Counted from the first letter of the stretch, positions 1 through 11,700 are shown. The stretch is 64,000 nucleotides of DNA from Oenanthe sinensis (GCA_028671895.1 CM053799.1:50655455-50719454), one strand, 5' to 3'. A program made the numbers and translations. The notes: a model not told the origin generated them from the letters alone.

Positions 1-3000
1 GCTGCAAATGAAGATACTCCAGTGATGGTATCTGATTCTCCTGTCCACTCTCCAAAACATATCATTAAAGAGGTTTCTTATGAAAGAGTGAGGGAGCTTT
101 ATGCAGAGGTTAACAAGGAAATGGCTGCAAAGAAAAGTCAAGCATTTCCAGCACCTAGTGGCCCCAAGTTATTTTCAAGAAAGAAGTTGAAGAAGGCAAT
201 AGTTCCAGTAAATGAAACCAGTATGAATCAAGGGTACAACCCACAAGAACTTTCAACTCAAAGGGTTGAAGAAGTTGTTAAGGCCCCAGCTACACAAGAA
301 CCATCCAATCAAAGTTTGGATGCAGGCAATCAAACTCTGAAGGAAGATTCTACTGTTGCTAATGCTGAAGGCCAATCAATGGCAGAGTCAAGCCCACAAG
401 AACCTCCACTTCAAAGTGGTGGAGCAGCTGCTGATATGACTCAGGTCGCACAAGAACCAATCATCAATTTTATGATTGCAGACCAAGACAAGGAGGTGCA
501 GCTAAACTCTGATTCTTCTGCTGCACATGTTGAAAGTATAAACTCTGATGCAGCTCCATTGGCAATCTCTGATGCAATTCTGGTGCAACCTCTATCTGCA
601 CAGCCTATGGAAACAACTTTCACTTCCACTTCTACTTCCACTCAAGGTATAACCTCTGACTTTTCTTCAGAATTTACATTCTCTGATTGTTTAAGTTCAT
701 ATTTTACCTTACCTGCTAGAATGATCATGAATAGTCCTGTCCAAGGTACCCCTACTCATGTAACTATAGGCAACTTTTCTCAGCCATCTCTTATTTCTGT
801 AGGACATTGTGTGTTGAGCCTTTCTAGTGAGTCTGAGGTAAAATGTGTGAAAAATAGAATTAATGAGAGGCAGACACAGGTTCTGGCAAAAGGAGAGGTA
901 GATATGAGAAAGAAGTTAGATTCTTCTAGTGAGCAAACTCTGACTATTAACAGTTAAGATATGTGTGATGTATGAAGTAATGAGATTACTTTAAAAGAAT
1001 CGAGTGATTTAGGAAATTATGTTACTCTTGCAGGTACTCAGAGTTTACCTATCCCTGAAAATCTTGCAAACTCTAAAAAGGTTGCAATCTCTGATAAAGA
1101 AGATACAAACTCTGATGGGCCAATTTTTGTAGATGATGAAGTGACTGATCTCTCCATTCCATTTACTCAGAGATACAACTCAAAGAAATGGCCAGTTAAT
1201 TCTCATGATGCACATGAGAGAATAAGAATGGAGTATCCTGATTATCTGGTTGTTGAGCAGCTCAAAGGGGATATTGAAGCTGCTTTAGACTCTGAAGGTG
1301 CCAAGAGGGATTTCTCTTCAACAGCTACATGTTCTCAAGATACCTTTTTGGATTCTCACAAACAAAAAGTCTGGGACATGTCATGGAAGTTTGCAAATGA
1401 GAAAGTCTTCTGGCCCCATGTTCATGACTTAGTCAAAAAGGCTGACAAGGAGATAAACTCTGAAGAGATGAAGACACTTCTGAAGGCCATAACTGTGTTA
1501 ACCAAAGGACTTCACCATGAAGTTTGTGATCTCAACCAATCTATCACCAAAAGCTCTAGTGTTGTTAAAACTGTTATCTCCTCTTCTCAGCATTCTCTGG
1601 AATTGAAAATTAAGAATATTGCTGCTAAACAAGACTCCTTGGAAGTCAAAGTTGACAATCTTTCCACTGCTGTCACATCTATACAAGGCATGCTCAACAC
1701 CATTGTTGAGATCCTCACAATCAGCAAAGGCAATGATGTCAGAAAGGGGGAGAAGGTTTTTAAAGACAAATGCAAGGAGGTTGTTGTCCTACACTCTGAT
1801 AGACCTGATGATAATGATCAAGGGAGTCATAAAGATGGGAAGCAAATTCTGTTGCAACAAACTCAAAGACAAACCCTGACAACCTCTCAAACTCTGATGA
1901 CATCAAACTCAAAGATAAACTCTGACAAGCAAACTCTGATGGATACTGACATGGAATTGGCAAAGAAGCTTGAAGAAGCAGAGCTGCCTGAGAAGATTAA
2001 TGAACAAACTCTGAAAGATGCAGAACTGGCAAAATAACTTTTTGAAAAATAAAATTCAGGAATGGATCCAGTTGCTGCAGAGGATGAATTAAAGAAATCT
2101 GGTACTGACAATGCTCAAGTCTAGAAAAAGAGAAAGTATGTGAAGAAAAATCCAGTACAAAGGAAGGCATCTGTTCAACAGAAGAAAAATGTGTCTAAGC
2201 CTATTCAAGCCAAGCAAATTGAAAAGCCAATCACTCAAGAAAAATCAACTATTGAAATCCAAACAATATCAAACACAAGATCAGCCACAATCCAGAAGAA
2301 AGCTCCAGCTAAATCAAAAACTCCACTCACTTTGTCAGGAACAACTTTTCTCCCAGGAGGTTCTTGTTTTGAAGATGAAGAAGAAGAACAACAAACTCTG
2401 ATCAGAAAGAAAAATCCTGATCTCCTATGGACCAAGACTCAAACTCTGACTCTCAATGCCACGCTTGGAAAAGACAAAGGTGGTGTTGGTGATTCACATG
2501 CAAAGGTCTACAGGGGTGAAGCAAGTATCTTCAGAGATCCTTATTCATTAAAAGATAAGCTTGAGGAAGAGTTGTCTCAAAAGCATCTGGACAAGCTAAT
2601 CTCTGTCAACATAGCACTAGATATTTTTGCTCGTGTTCAAGCCAAGGAGAAGCTTCTATATTTCTTAGAAGATGGGAGAGTTTTGAAGATTGTTGAAGAA
2701 GATTTGATTCAGAAAGCATCCAAAGAAATTGAACATGTTCTATATCTATTAAGTGGTGAAAATGAAGCAACTTCTAGATGGGTCAAAATTCTTGAAGGAG
2801 TTATAGCTGAGAAAAAGAAGAATGAAAGACTGATGATGGTAAACTTTGAGGAGTATGAGCCTGGATACTTACTTGAAGATGAAACAGAAAGAGCAATGAA
2901 GAAATGGGATGCAAAGGTCAAAATGGTGTTAGGGATTCCTACACTAATTCTAAATCCTGATGGTTTGAAGGCCTGTTGTATTGTCTTGGATGAAAGAATG

Positions 3001-3165
3001 CAAAGATCACCTATCTATGCTCTAAGGGCTGCACTTTATCAGATTGATGATTCTTCTGATCAAATGAAAGAATTAAAGGAGAAGCTGAGTCAGTTGCTGA
3101 AGAATGCTGAAAAAGAGCTGTTGGATAAATTTCTAAAAGAAGACTTTTCCTACAAATGGATCTAA
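1..3165 (+). pseudogene. Third ORF (post-pol) of Element A, decayed, 5' end outside window
   Basis: One reading frame runs from base 1 to the stop at 3165. It is broken by in-frame stops at 955-957, 973-975, 2035-2037, 2050-2052 and 2122-2124, giving open stretches of about 311, 298 and 341 residues. The product is hydrophilic, rich in Gln, Lys, Glu and Ser, low in complexity in its first two thirds, with a helical charged C-terminal part (about 2560-3165). I see no enzyme motif, signal peptide or membrane segment. Position after pol and before the PPT matches the third ORF of SIRE-like elements, sometimes called env-like; nothing here supports a membrane protein. The word AACTCTGA recurs through the coding DNA, read as NSD, TLM or QTLK-like peptides. 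Function unknown. Confidence 0.7.
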
Positions 3166-3251
3166 GTCAAGTATGAAGATTCAAACTCTGATGCATTTGT
3201 CTTAGATTTCTGACATCATTCAGTGAAATTTATGTTTTATTTATAAAGCAT

Positions 3252-3264
3252 AAATTGGGGGAGA
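3252..3264 (+). other. Polypurine tract of Element A
   Basis: AAATTGGGGGAGA stands one base before the LTR start TGTTGG at 3266. This is the usual place for the plus-strand primer of a retrotransposon, and the other copia elements in this window have near-identical tracts. Confidence 0.8.
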
Positions 3265-3265
3265 T

Positions 3266-3500
3266 TGTTGGAAATAAACACTGATGACTGTCAAAGAATA
3301 CAAGATCAGAGTTTATGTTGCTGACGACATCAGAGATTGAGGAAGCTGTCGACAAAGTTTACTCAGATAGAGTTTAATCAAAGTCAGAATTTACAATCAG
3401 AGTTTGTCAAATAAGGAAACAGACAAATCAGAATATGATTTGGATAAGTGAAGAAGGAAATCAAAATACAAGTCGATTCATTCGTTGTTACGATGATATT
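3266..3500 (+). repeat. Truncated 3' LTR of Element A
   Basis: It starts with TG directly after the polypurine tract and contains several copies of TCAGAGTTT or variants, the reverse complement of the AACTCTGA word spread through the adjacent ORF. The other LTRs here are 1.1-2.0 kb and carry a TATA box and a C-run near their 3' end. None is present here, so only the U3 start survives. The right border is approximate. Confidence 0.65.
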
Positions 3501-3572
3501 GGACTATATGTGTGTGGGTAATTAACGGTGTTCTGTTCTATATGCTAATGAAACTATTTATAAATGTTGCAG

Positions 3573-4282
3573 TGAAGACGTTCCCTAAGGATGACCCAAA
3601 CAAGCCATGCAAGCTTACTGCATTTTTGGGTTATAAGGCTGGGATGACTCATATTGTCAGAGAGGTTGAGAAACCTGGATCAAGTAAGTAGCCTACTTGG
3701 TCGATGCTTGCTTGTAATTTATAGCATCTTGATTAAATAAGCTGTTTTTAATGGATGGTAGTGCACCAAGTTACAAACAACAATGTTTGATGATTAATTT
3801 TGGTTGTCAATTTGAAATTATGCCCAGAGATTATATATGTATTTGTCACTTGGTGGTATCATGTTATTATATGTTTGTGTCTTAGAGATGTTGGTAAAAT
3901 TTGGTACAATGATAGCATCTGTTCTATGATTAAACACACGACCTTTTGAGGCTTAAATTTTGTATTCTCTGTTGGATTTGATGCTCGTTCATACTTCATT
4001 CATAAATTCATCGAGTTTGCTGGGGAGTACATGCAACTCTGAAATTTGATTTAGATGGCCACTACTTCATGTGTCATATCCTCCTTTATTGGTTATTTTG
4101 TTTGCACAGCTCAGAACAATGTAATTAAAGTTTATTGTTCAATGGATGCATGAATATATATTCAAGATTCTTATATATGCTTAATTATTATTTCTGAATG
4201 TAGAGCTTCATAAGAAGGAAACCTGCGAGGCTGTTACCATCATTGAGACTCCTCCAATGGTGATTGTTGGTGTGGTGGCTTT
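3573..4282 (+). pseudogene. RPL3: Ribosomal protein L3 gene fragment (two exons)
   Basis: Exon 3573-3683 encodes the conserved FPKDDPNKPCKLTAFLGYK segment and continues through AGMTHIVREVEKPGS. It is followed by a GTAAGT donor and a 520-base intron. The second exon starts at 4204 after TAG and encodes LHKKETCEAVTIIETPPM, then VIVGVV. The split Lys codon joins correctly across the intron. After about 4282 the similarity stops where the family normally reads GYVKTPRG. RPL3 is a core protein of the 60S subunit near the peptidyl transferase centre, usually about 390 residues; only about 65 residues are present, with no start. This is a captured fragment, not a working gene. Confidence 0.85.
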
Positions 4283-4366
4283 TTATTTGTGTGTATGTAC
4301 GTGTGGTGTTTTTGTGTGTGTGTATGTATAGGTGTAATTGGACTGATGGGTTTGATTTGATTATAG

Positions 4367-4710
4367 GTAGAAGTGATTGTATCTTGGGTTATGAAGTGTC
4401 AACACGAATCAGGTTTACCAGAATGTTTAGTCAGAGCTGAATTAACCTTACATTTACAGGTTAAAACGTGTGTTGATATATATTTGTGCTTACAGGTGGA
4501 TTTGGTGGTAATATTGGTCATGATCCTCATTTGGTCACTACCCTTAGCGCAGTCTGTAGGTTCTCGTATGTAGCTATTTGTTGCATCTCACTGCTGCGTT
4601 GCTTGGACAAAATAAATGTGGAAAAAGCTGTAAATTACATTGTAAGTTGCAAGAATCTGGATGGAGGATTTGGATGCACCCCTGGTGCAGAGTCTCATGC
4701 AGGGAAAAGT
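4367..4710 (+). pseudogene. Rab geranylgeranyltransferase beta-subunit fragment (type II, RabGGTB)
   Basis: Exon 4367-4412 encodes VEVIVSWVMKCQHES and ends at a GT donor. After an 83-base intron, 4496 onward encodes GFGGNIGHDPHLVTTLSAVC. It then jumps directly to FSYVAICCISLLRCLDKIN and the following segment up to GGFGCTPGAESHAG. These are the prenyltransferase alpha-alpha repeat blocks of the RabGGTase beta subunit, which adds geranylgeranyl groups to Rab GTPases. About 40 residues between TLSAV and RFSY are missing in frame, so two distant coding blocks are fused. After HAGK the family sequence is lost and a stop follows at 4738. Enzyme ends and most repeats are absent, so it is non-functional. 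Confidence 0.85.
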
Positions 4711-5038
4711 ATGTATGTTCTGGATGCTGTACATTTTTAAATAAACCACAGATTCTGATTAATACATCCACCAAATGGATGACTAAAAGAAAAATAAAAT
4801 ATCAGTTTAAGATTATTAAATGATTTACCAATGATTTTAGCTTTTGCAGTGCCTCTCTAGTCGCAAATGTTTTGGCTGGGAAGGTTATAAAGAGCAGAAA
4901 AGGATTAATGTCAGTTGGTATATCGATTGCTGATTCATGACTTCCTCCTTTACCGTCTTTCTTGTTTGTATGTGAGCATAGCTTTTTATTGTTCAGCAAC
5001 TGATTTGCATTATGCATTATGCATTGATCTTGTTTTAG

Positions 5039-5226
5039 GTATTTACGAGGCTCTTGAACTTAGGGATGGAGGATCGGACTACCTTGGAAAAGGTGTTTTT
5101 AAGGTGAGCAGCTTACACTTGAGTGAAGTTCAACATTTATGTCTCTTGTGCTAATACTGTTATTCTCTGTTTATCTAGGCTGTCGGAAATGTGAACTCGA
5201 TTATCGGCCCTGCTTTGATTGGCAAG
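5039..5226 (+). pseudogene. Enolase gene fragment (two exons)
   Basis: Exon 5039-5103 encodes GIYEALELRDGGSDYLGKGV followed by FK, and a GTGAGC donor follows. Exon 5179-5226 encodes AVGNVNSIIGPALIGK and ends at GTTTGT. This is the N-terminal region of plant enolase (2-phosphoglycerate to phosphoenolpyruvate). The first exon follows an AG acceptor with the Gly codon split in phase, as expected of a genomic copy with its introns. Only about 38 residues of about 445 are present and no catalytic residues are included. It is a captured fragment lying between the RabGGTB and OTU pieces. Confidence 0.85.
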
Positions 5227-5288
5227 GTTTGTGGGATTTAATTATTAACTTGGTTTATATGGACATAATATGCTTATTAGTTGTGCAG

Positions 5289-6131
5289 GTCATATCATGA
5301 CGAGGAGCACTATAACAGTGTGCGAGTAAAAGAAGACACTTGTTCCGGAGCTGCTATACCTGTAATCATAAAGGTTATATGTTTGTCAATATTCTATGAG
5401 TTTGTATATGCTTATTCCCTAGGCATCCACTAATCTCACTGTGAGGTCAAGGGTTCAGAACTTGCATCGACCTGTTAGTTAAACAAAACTATGTCAAGTA
5501 TTTAAAATTAGCTGTTGGTTCTGATCTTGTCCAAACTTTTAATTAGTGATTGGTAATAAAATCCTAAATAATTTCTATATATCTGTTTAAGGATGATGCT
5601 GACATTTCGATTCACATGGTAATGTCTTCTTTCTTCTTTTTTTTTTCAAAAATTCCTTATAAAGGTATATCCTAGCTATCTATTTTTTAGGAATTTTGGT
5701 AAAAATCTCATTTGGTTCTTATTTGATTGGTTATTCTTTTCATGTCCTATTCCATTAGTTCAGCAAGAATCAACATGGTCATCATTTTTCGCTTCATCTT
5801 TGTTTAGAAGGCGATGGAGTTGAATCTGATTCCTATGTTTTCCTATCCCAAACATGCTTGTAGTAGATTGAAAATAATTCACTGCCTTTGCCACCAGCTT
5901 CCAAAGTTGTACCATGCTTGTTGGTCTATTATGTGATACTTCTCTTATTTTTTAATTTCTTTTAATAATATGCAGCTGAGAATCAAAATAGCAGCTCTGA
6001 GCAGGTCATGGCAGCCTATGATAGTAGAAACAGAAAAGAGGCTCAGTCTTGTGGTACTACAGAAAGAACTCATGACAATAACAGCTCTGAAAATGCTAGA
6101 AAGGTCTTTACCATTCATAAACTTAGTTGAG
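5289..6131 (+). pseudogene. OTU-domain cysteine protease gene fragment (three exons)
   Basis: Exon 5289-5373 encodes SYHDEEHYNSVRVKEDTCSG and on to IPVIIK, resembling the end of the OTU deubiquitinase domain, where the conserved His of the YHDxEHYNSV block is part of the active site. A short exon, 5592-5618, encodes DDADISIHM with good AG and GT borders. A third, from 5976, reads AENQNSSSEQVMAAYDSRNR then a polar tail to a stop at about 6131. It looks like the low-complexity C-terminal tail of plant OTUD3-like proteins. The Cys-bearing N-terminal half of the domain is missing, so the piece cannot be an active protease. The third exon is assigned by position and phase only. Confidence 0.65.
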
Positions 6132-6529
6132 GAGAATTCCGGCTCACATTTCTTAATTTTTATGGTTTTATCAGACATAGTATTTTGGTCATCTTTTTTG
6201 CTGCGTAGATGATCCCCTCAAGAAATAAGGCTTGTCCCTGTGAACTCGATTAGTACTTATTTTGGAATCGGCTAGGGTTGTTTAGTTGAATGGTTAATTT
6301 CCATTTTTTTTGGATTGAAGTACTTTTAGCTAGCCATGTTTATTTATGTGGATGTGTTACTTTGGTTGTTGGTAATGATATATATATCAATTGAGTTTGG
6401 CAATTTAAATTTCTTTTTATGGCAGCAGTTCTTTTTCTGTAGTTTGGTTGTGGTTGAATAAGTTTATTAGTTGGTTGAATTAATTTTGGCTAATATATAT
6501 CAATGTACACAGGACACTGTCATCTGAAC

Positions 6530-7004
6530 CTAAAGAAATAACATCACAAATTTTTTTAAAGCGATGTGTAATAGTATATCTAACAATATTTTATAAAAGA
6601 AATTTGATGTCTAAAATTACAAAGACATCAGTTGGTCTTTAAAAAATATGATGTCTTAAATAAGCTATTACATCATTTAAACTGAAGAAACTGATGTTAA
6701 ATTTGTAATAGACATCAGATATAAAGATAAAACATGATGTCTTAAAGAAACTGGTAAATCGTTTCTATAAAAACAACCGATGTTAAACATAGCTATAGAC
6801 ATCGACTTTTATAAGAAAATTGATGTCCAAAATTGATTTTAACATCGTCTTTATTTAGGACATGATGTCTTATATCTGTTTTTAACATCACTTGAAAACT
6901 GATGTGTAAAGTATATACTTTTAACATCACATGCGAAGACATCAGTCAAAAATTTCTCAGACATCAGTTGGCAACTAATGTTGTATGCAGTTTTTCTAGT
7001 AGTG
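6530..7004 (+). repeat. CACTA-I subterminal repeats and right terminal inverted repeat
   Basis: Many copies in both orientations of a word close to GACATCAGTTT or GATGTCTTAAA occupy 6530-6990, followed by the terminal TTTTTCTAGTAGTG (6991-7004). Dense short subterminal repeats in both orientations next to a CACTA-type end are the normal binding sites for this superfamily's transposase. The next bases ATA (7005-7007) match the Element B LTR and may be one copy of the 3-bp target duplication. Confidence 0.8.
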
Positions 7005-8238
7005 ATATAAATATGCAGGTAATAAATGATGACACAGAATTTCAAGAATATATCTTTATATTCATTGAAGGATTTGCTACAACATTCATAAAAGCACCAT
7101 GACCAGTTGAACAATAAATACAGCAATTAAAGCTAGATTCAACTGACTCTCTCTCTCTCACTATTGTTTTTCAGTAATTGCTCTCTCTTGAAGATATATA
7201 TGAAAAATACAGAGATGAAAAGTCCTTTTTACAATTAAAACAAAGCGCTGCTTTTATAATGTCTTGTAGTCTTGATCTTGTCCTTTTTGTGTTCGTGGGC
7301 CAATCAGGACTTGTTAACAAAAAGTACTTTCCCAACCACTCTGGATCAACCGTTCACAATAAGACACTTGTCCCTTGAACATTAAATGCTACATATCGAC
7401 CAGCATCTCGATCTTGGCCTGAACCCATCTCGATCTCGATCTGTGAGAACCTCAATCTCGATCTCGATCTGTGAGAATCTCGATCTTGATCTCGATCTGT
7501 GAAAACCTTAATCTCGATCTCGATCTCGATCTGTGAGAATCTCGAACTTGATCTCGATCTCGATCTCGATCTCGATCTCGATCTCGATCTGTGGAAATCT
7601 TGATCTCGATCTCGATCTGCCGGATCGAGATTTGCCTTTGGCAAATATTTTATCTTTAATAATCAATCTCGATCCGCATCTCGATCTGCTTGAGGATCGA
7701 CATTTGCCTTGACAAATATGTACTCATCGAATGTTGACTTTCTTTAGTGACTAATTGTGGATTAACCTTTATGAGCAAGTTTCCCTAGCTTCTTCAATTT
7801 CTTTTCCTCACTCAATTCAAATGAGATCTTCTATTACTGACATGAACTTGCCTCCAATGTCCTGACACTTGATGCAATGGTCTGGTTCCTAAGTGACTAG
7901 TCTTGAAGGGGTTCTTGCTTCTGAATGTCAGCTCTCATTTGTTGATCAGCCTTTACATTATCCAGTTGTTGAGATACATCACATGAAATCACTTTGGTCT
8001 TCTTGATACTTCTTTGACATAATTTGATTCTTCATTAGATAAGTTAGGGCATGAGCAATACTGAGATTGAACTTCTCCTCACTTAGGCATTTTTGATTAC
8101 CAAGTATCATCACCATTTATTCAGTTGATTGATTCCATGTGCTTCTTCAGTGTTTCTTGTTTTGCTGTTGTTTTATCTTTTAACTAGTTGAGTTACACAG
8201 TAATTAAGTGTTACAAGTTAGTACACCTATGCCTTTCA
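7005..8238 (-). repeat. 3' LTR of Element B (end removed by CACTA-I)
   Basis: It matches 20299-21543 along its length. The LTR start (TGAAAGGC on the minus strand) abuts the PPT at 8239. A TATA box, TATAAAAG on the minus strand, lies at 7251-7258. The final 61 bases of the LTR, including the TGTTAG end seen at 20238, are missing because CACTA-I is inserted at 7004/7005. Confidence 0.9.
7397..7708 (-). repeat. CTCGAT array in the 3' LTR of Element B
   Basis: A run of CGATCT/CTCGAT hexamers is broken by short spacers such as GTGAGAAC, and ends with two copies of a GATCGAGATTTGCC-like border. It lies in U3 about 140 bases upstream of the LTR TATA box on the minus strand. The 5' LTR copy (20691-20990) has fewer hexamers, so the array changes length. 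Minus-strand translation gives an Arg/Ser-rich artefact, not a protein. Confidence 0.9.
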
Positions 8239-8253
8239 ATCTCCCCCTATTTG
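8239..8253 (-). other. Polypurine tract of Element B
   Basis: The minus strand reads AAATAGGGGGAGATT directly before the LTR start TGAAAGGC. The tract matches those of Elements C, D and E. Between it and the end of ORF3 (8254-8704) I see only non-coding 3' leader. Confidence 0.85.
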
Positions 8254-8704
8254 ATTGTCTAACAATGACAACCAAATTCATAATGAGAATAACTCAACTA
8301 ACCAGGGACTGAAAAAGATAAAATAACATTCATAAAAGATCATGTCAACTTGCATAGTGCTTGGCTTGATTAACTAGCCTCATGTCCATTACCGATACTT
8401 CAAGTGCCAAAGATGGACACCTGTTGGCTCGATCAAATGGCTTCATGCTCTTCTATAGATTTTCTCTGAATACTTAAGAGCACGGTCCACTCAACTCAAT
8501 CTTCAATTATCCTTCTGAAGTCCTTTTAGCAGTATTACCACCGCCGAACTTCGCGAAATAATTGACGCCTAATGTAAACAGTTTCAAGACACTTAGCTAA
8601 CTAACTTCTACCTTACACTATAAAAGAAAACAGATAATATATTTACAATGCGGGAAAACAAGAAAACAAATTACAACGCAAAGAAACATTACAAGCATAA
8701 CACA

Positions 8705-11700
8705 CTAAAACTCAGATTTCTTGCGCTCCTCTTCCTCACGAGCTTTCTTCTTGGCTGCTTTTTCTTTCTTCATGAACTCAGGGTTGCAGACTTCATCCAT
8801 TCTTTTCTTGAGAAGATTAAGTCCTTCTGCTTCCACATGATTTCTGATCTTGTAGTCTCGAAACAACCTCAACCACCTTTCAACCATGCTACGAGTGGTA
8901 AGCTTCGTGGGAATGTCTTCAAACCTCATCTTAGTGACCTTGTCAGGATACCCCTTTTCTCCTTTCTTTCTTATGACCAGCTACTTAGGGTATCCAATGA
9001 CAATAGCGGTGGTGCATTGTTGTAGCCTTTGAATGTCAAGCTGTTGTCTTCTCTTACAGAAGTTATCAAATGTGACCCTTAGATAATCCTGATCAAACTC
9101 GTCAACATCATCCATCTCATCAATCAATTCCTTTATGATACACAGTGTTTCATGACTGTGTTCAGCAAAAATGTCGTACTTGATTTCAATGATGGTTTCC
9201 ACCTGATGCTTGTCCGTATAGATCAGCAGATCATTCTCAATCTCAGCTTTGCTTTTAACAAACTTGACATTTGTACCAACCACTGCACTAGCTTCCTCCC
9301 TTATTTCTCCTTCTTCAGGAATGTCTAATCTTGGATCTCCGTATCTCTGCACATACTCCTTTATTGCCTCTTCTTGCTGTTCGAATGCATAGTCTTCAGG
9401 TTCTTCCTTAACTACAGGTAGTTTGGCTTCAGGTAACTTGTACCTAGCATCTTGTCTTCTTATTAACTTCTCCAAGTCCTTAGCCACCAGCTTCTTTTCT
9501 TTTGTTAGAAAGCCCTTTGAGAGGACTAGCTTCGCAACTGCCTTCAGCACATTTACGCTCGGGATTAGTTTCGAGTCATGTAGATTTACGATCCTCAAGA
9601 CCTTGTCATGGACATATCTGATCTGGTAGGGATTTAGAATAACGTCAACCCCTCTGTCTTCAGCCAGCTTCAACAGTTTCTCTTTAAACAGCACACCAGT
9701 CTTGACAGAGGTGTCTACCTTCTGAGCGAATTCTACCAGTTCACTTGCACCCCTTGCATTGAAGAAAGCTTCATCGACCATACACGGTCCGATTCTTGTT
9801 ATGGGTGTCCAAGTGATCATCAGATTCCATGCTTTTTCCTTGAATATGACTTGAACGGAGGTGCATCCCTGTCGTATACAGTTTAGATAGTTCAGCAACC
9901 CAGGGTTTAGATTTTCTAGCTTGTGGAGAAGGAAACTCAACCTTTCTGAATCATGAGCATAGGCTCTTGGTCCAGCTAAGGCTTCTCTAGCCTTGTCCCA
10001 CTCGGGACCTTCCCTCCTTATGTCAGCCTGGACCTTAGGATCTTTGATCTTTTTCATTTCATACTCATGCTGAGTTTTCTGAGCAGCTCTCTTCTCCTTT
10101 GCCATGAGTTCCTTTTCCACTATTCCTCGAAGCACTTCTTCATTCACTCTTTTTCTGGCTTCCATGAAAATCTCTTCTTGCAACTCCCCTTCTTTTATTA
10201 CTTCATCAATTTCTCCTTCTGGCACATGCTCGTCAGCAACCGAGTGGTCTCCTTCATCACCTGCAACTCCTGCACTGGATCCGCCAGGTTTTAGACCTCT
10301 TTCTAGTTCCCACTCTTTTGCCCGTTGCTCTAGTCTCGACCCCCTTGCCACTAAGGCCTCTACATCCATCTCGTCATCATCAGAATCTTCTATAAAGTCT
10401 CCCATGAATGCATCAACGAGAGGTGAGTCTTTCTCAGCTTCTTCTTCAACTACCATCTTCTGCTTACCTTTGTCCTTAAGAGCCGGTTGAGCCTCCTCCA
10501 CCTTTTCACTAGATTTGTTTGAGGACTCGATCACCGGACCCTTACCAGTTAGCTTTTTCAGACCCTGATCCTTTTTCTCCCCCTTAGGTGGGTTATCGTC
10601 ATCAGGAGCATCATCATCATTTTTACCGTCATCACCACCACCGGTTGAAGGACCAGGTCCAGCCCTGTTACGGCCAAAGACAGCATCAAGTAGTTCATTC
10701 AGCTTCGTCCAGACCTGAGACATGCCATGAGTAACATCATCGACTGACCGCCCAACCTCCACCTGTACTAATCCAAGACTGTTTAGCTTGTCAATCATTT
10801 GATTTTAGACGGCAATCAGGTTCTCCATGTACTGAGCTCCGACCTCCAATCTTCCAGAATGAGAAGAGACAGCAGCAGTAACACCAGCAATTCCAGCCTC
10901 CAAAGCCTCCACCTTCTTCAATAGATCCTGCAATTTAGGGGACGGTGTTTGGCTTGGGTTAAACTGTTTACTCTCGCCGGGTTCTGTTTCACTCAAGATC
11001 CCTAAAAAGAAGGGATCTACTCTTCTTGTCTCTCCCTCGTGTTTAGAGCCTAACAGTACTAGAGCCTCATCCACTAGTCGCTGGGGACTAGCGGTGAGTT
11101 GGTCGGCGATATCGGTCAGTGAGACTGAACCTTTAAGCGTTGTGTCTACGTTAGGAGATGACGTTATGACCATGTCATCCCCTTGATCACCAAGAACCTT
11201 TTCTGGTTCGCTGGGCTGTTCTGGAGGCGTAGACCCACCAGTCACCAGATGTCATTGCTCTGCGAGCAACTTGTTTTCTGATTCAGATGAGGAAGAGTCA
11301 TTCGCACTGGATTCGACAGACTCTTCCACATATATACTTCCTGAGATGCTAGCATCAGAAGGGCTAGTCTCAGTTTGCCATTCCCCTTCCGAGAAATTGC
11401 TCAAAGAGCCCTGAGCGGACAACTCAGGGGAGGTAGGGCCAGCTCCTATTGGCTGTTGAGCTGGACCCCCTCCTTGACTCTCACCAATAAACCTAGGCGA
11501 GTGCGAACGAGTTGGAATGTTTTGGAGAGGTGAGCCACCAGCGTGAGGTGTGGTGGCTGTGAGAGGTGAACTATCCCTAACAGGTTGTGCAGTTGCCACT
11601 GGGTTAGAATCAACCTTTAGCTTCTTTGAGGGTGGCAGAGCTGCTGATGTGACTACTCTCTTAACTCCGACACTCCCTCCACTCGAGTCACTCGACTCAG

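Larger units (their letters stand above)
1..3500 (+). mobile_element. Element A: 3' part of a SIRE/Maximus-like Ty1/copia retrotransposon
   Basis: The window opens inside the third (post-pol) ORF of a copia element. After it come a polypurine tract and the start of an LTR (TGTTGG). Gag, pol and the 5' LTR must lie upstream of the window. The order ORF3, A/G-rich tract with five Gs, TG matches the complete element at 50417-63246. The LTR is cut short: about 235 bases can be followed before sequence leading into an RPL3 exon begins at 3573. The exact right border between about 3490 and 3560 is not resolved, so the end given is approximate. Confidence 0.75.
3500..7004 (+). mobile_element. CACTA-I: right part of a CACTA (En/Spm) transposon carrying host gene pieces
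   Basis: The right end is supported at 7004. The sequence ends TTTTTCTAGTAGTG, the reverse complement of a CACTACTAGAAAAA terminal repeat, and is preceded by about 470 bases of subterminal repeats. At 7005 the Element B LTR resumes exactly where the other LTR copy reads on (20299), which proves an insertion there. No matching CACTAC start is visible to the left, so the 5' end is probably upstream of the window, with Element A nested inside. The body holds fragments of at least four unrelated plant genes, all on the plus strand with introns retained, as in Pack-CACTA elements. I see no transposase. Confidence 0.65.

Noticed and set aside
1..3165. Host gene with three exons
   Set aside because: All open stretches are in one frame, split by stops rather than introns, and are followed by a PPT and an LTR start. 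That fits a decayed retroelement ORF.
3573..5226. Working RPL3 or enolase gene
   Set aside because: Each has only two internal exons, no start or end, and lies between pieces of other genes.
7140..7165. CT microsatellite as a regulatory GAGA site
   Set aside because: It is a short CT run in the LTR leader of Element B, also present with one change at 20440. Too common to interpret.
7354..7644. Arg/Ser/Asp repeat protein on the minus strand (also 20648-20926)
   Set aside because: It is the translation of the LTR CTCGAT array. It resembles SR proteins only because of the hexamer.
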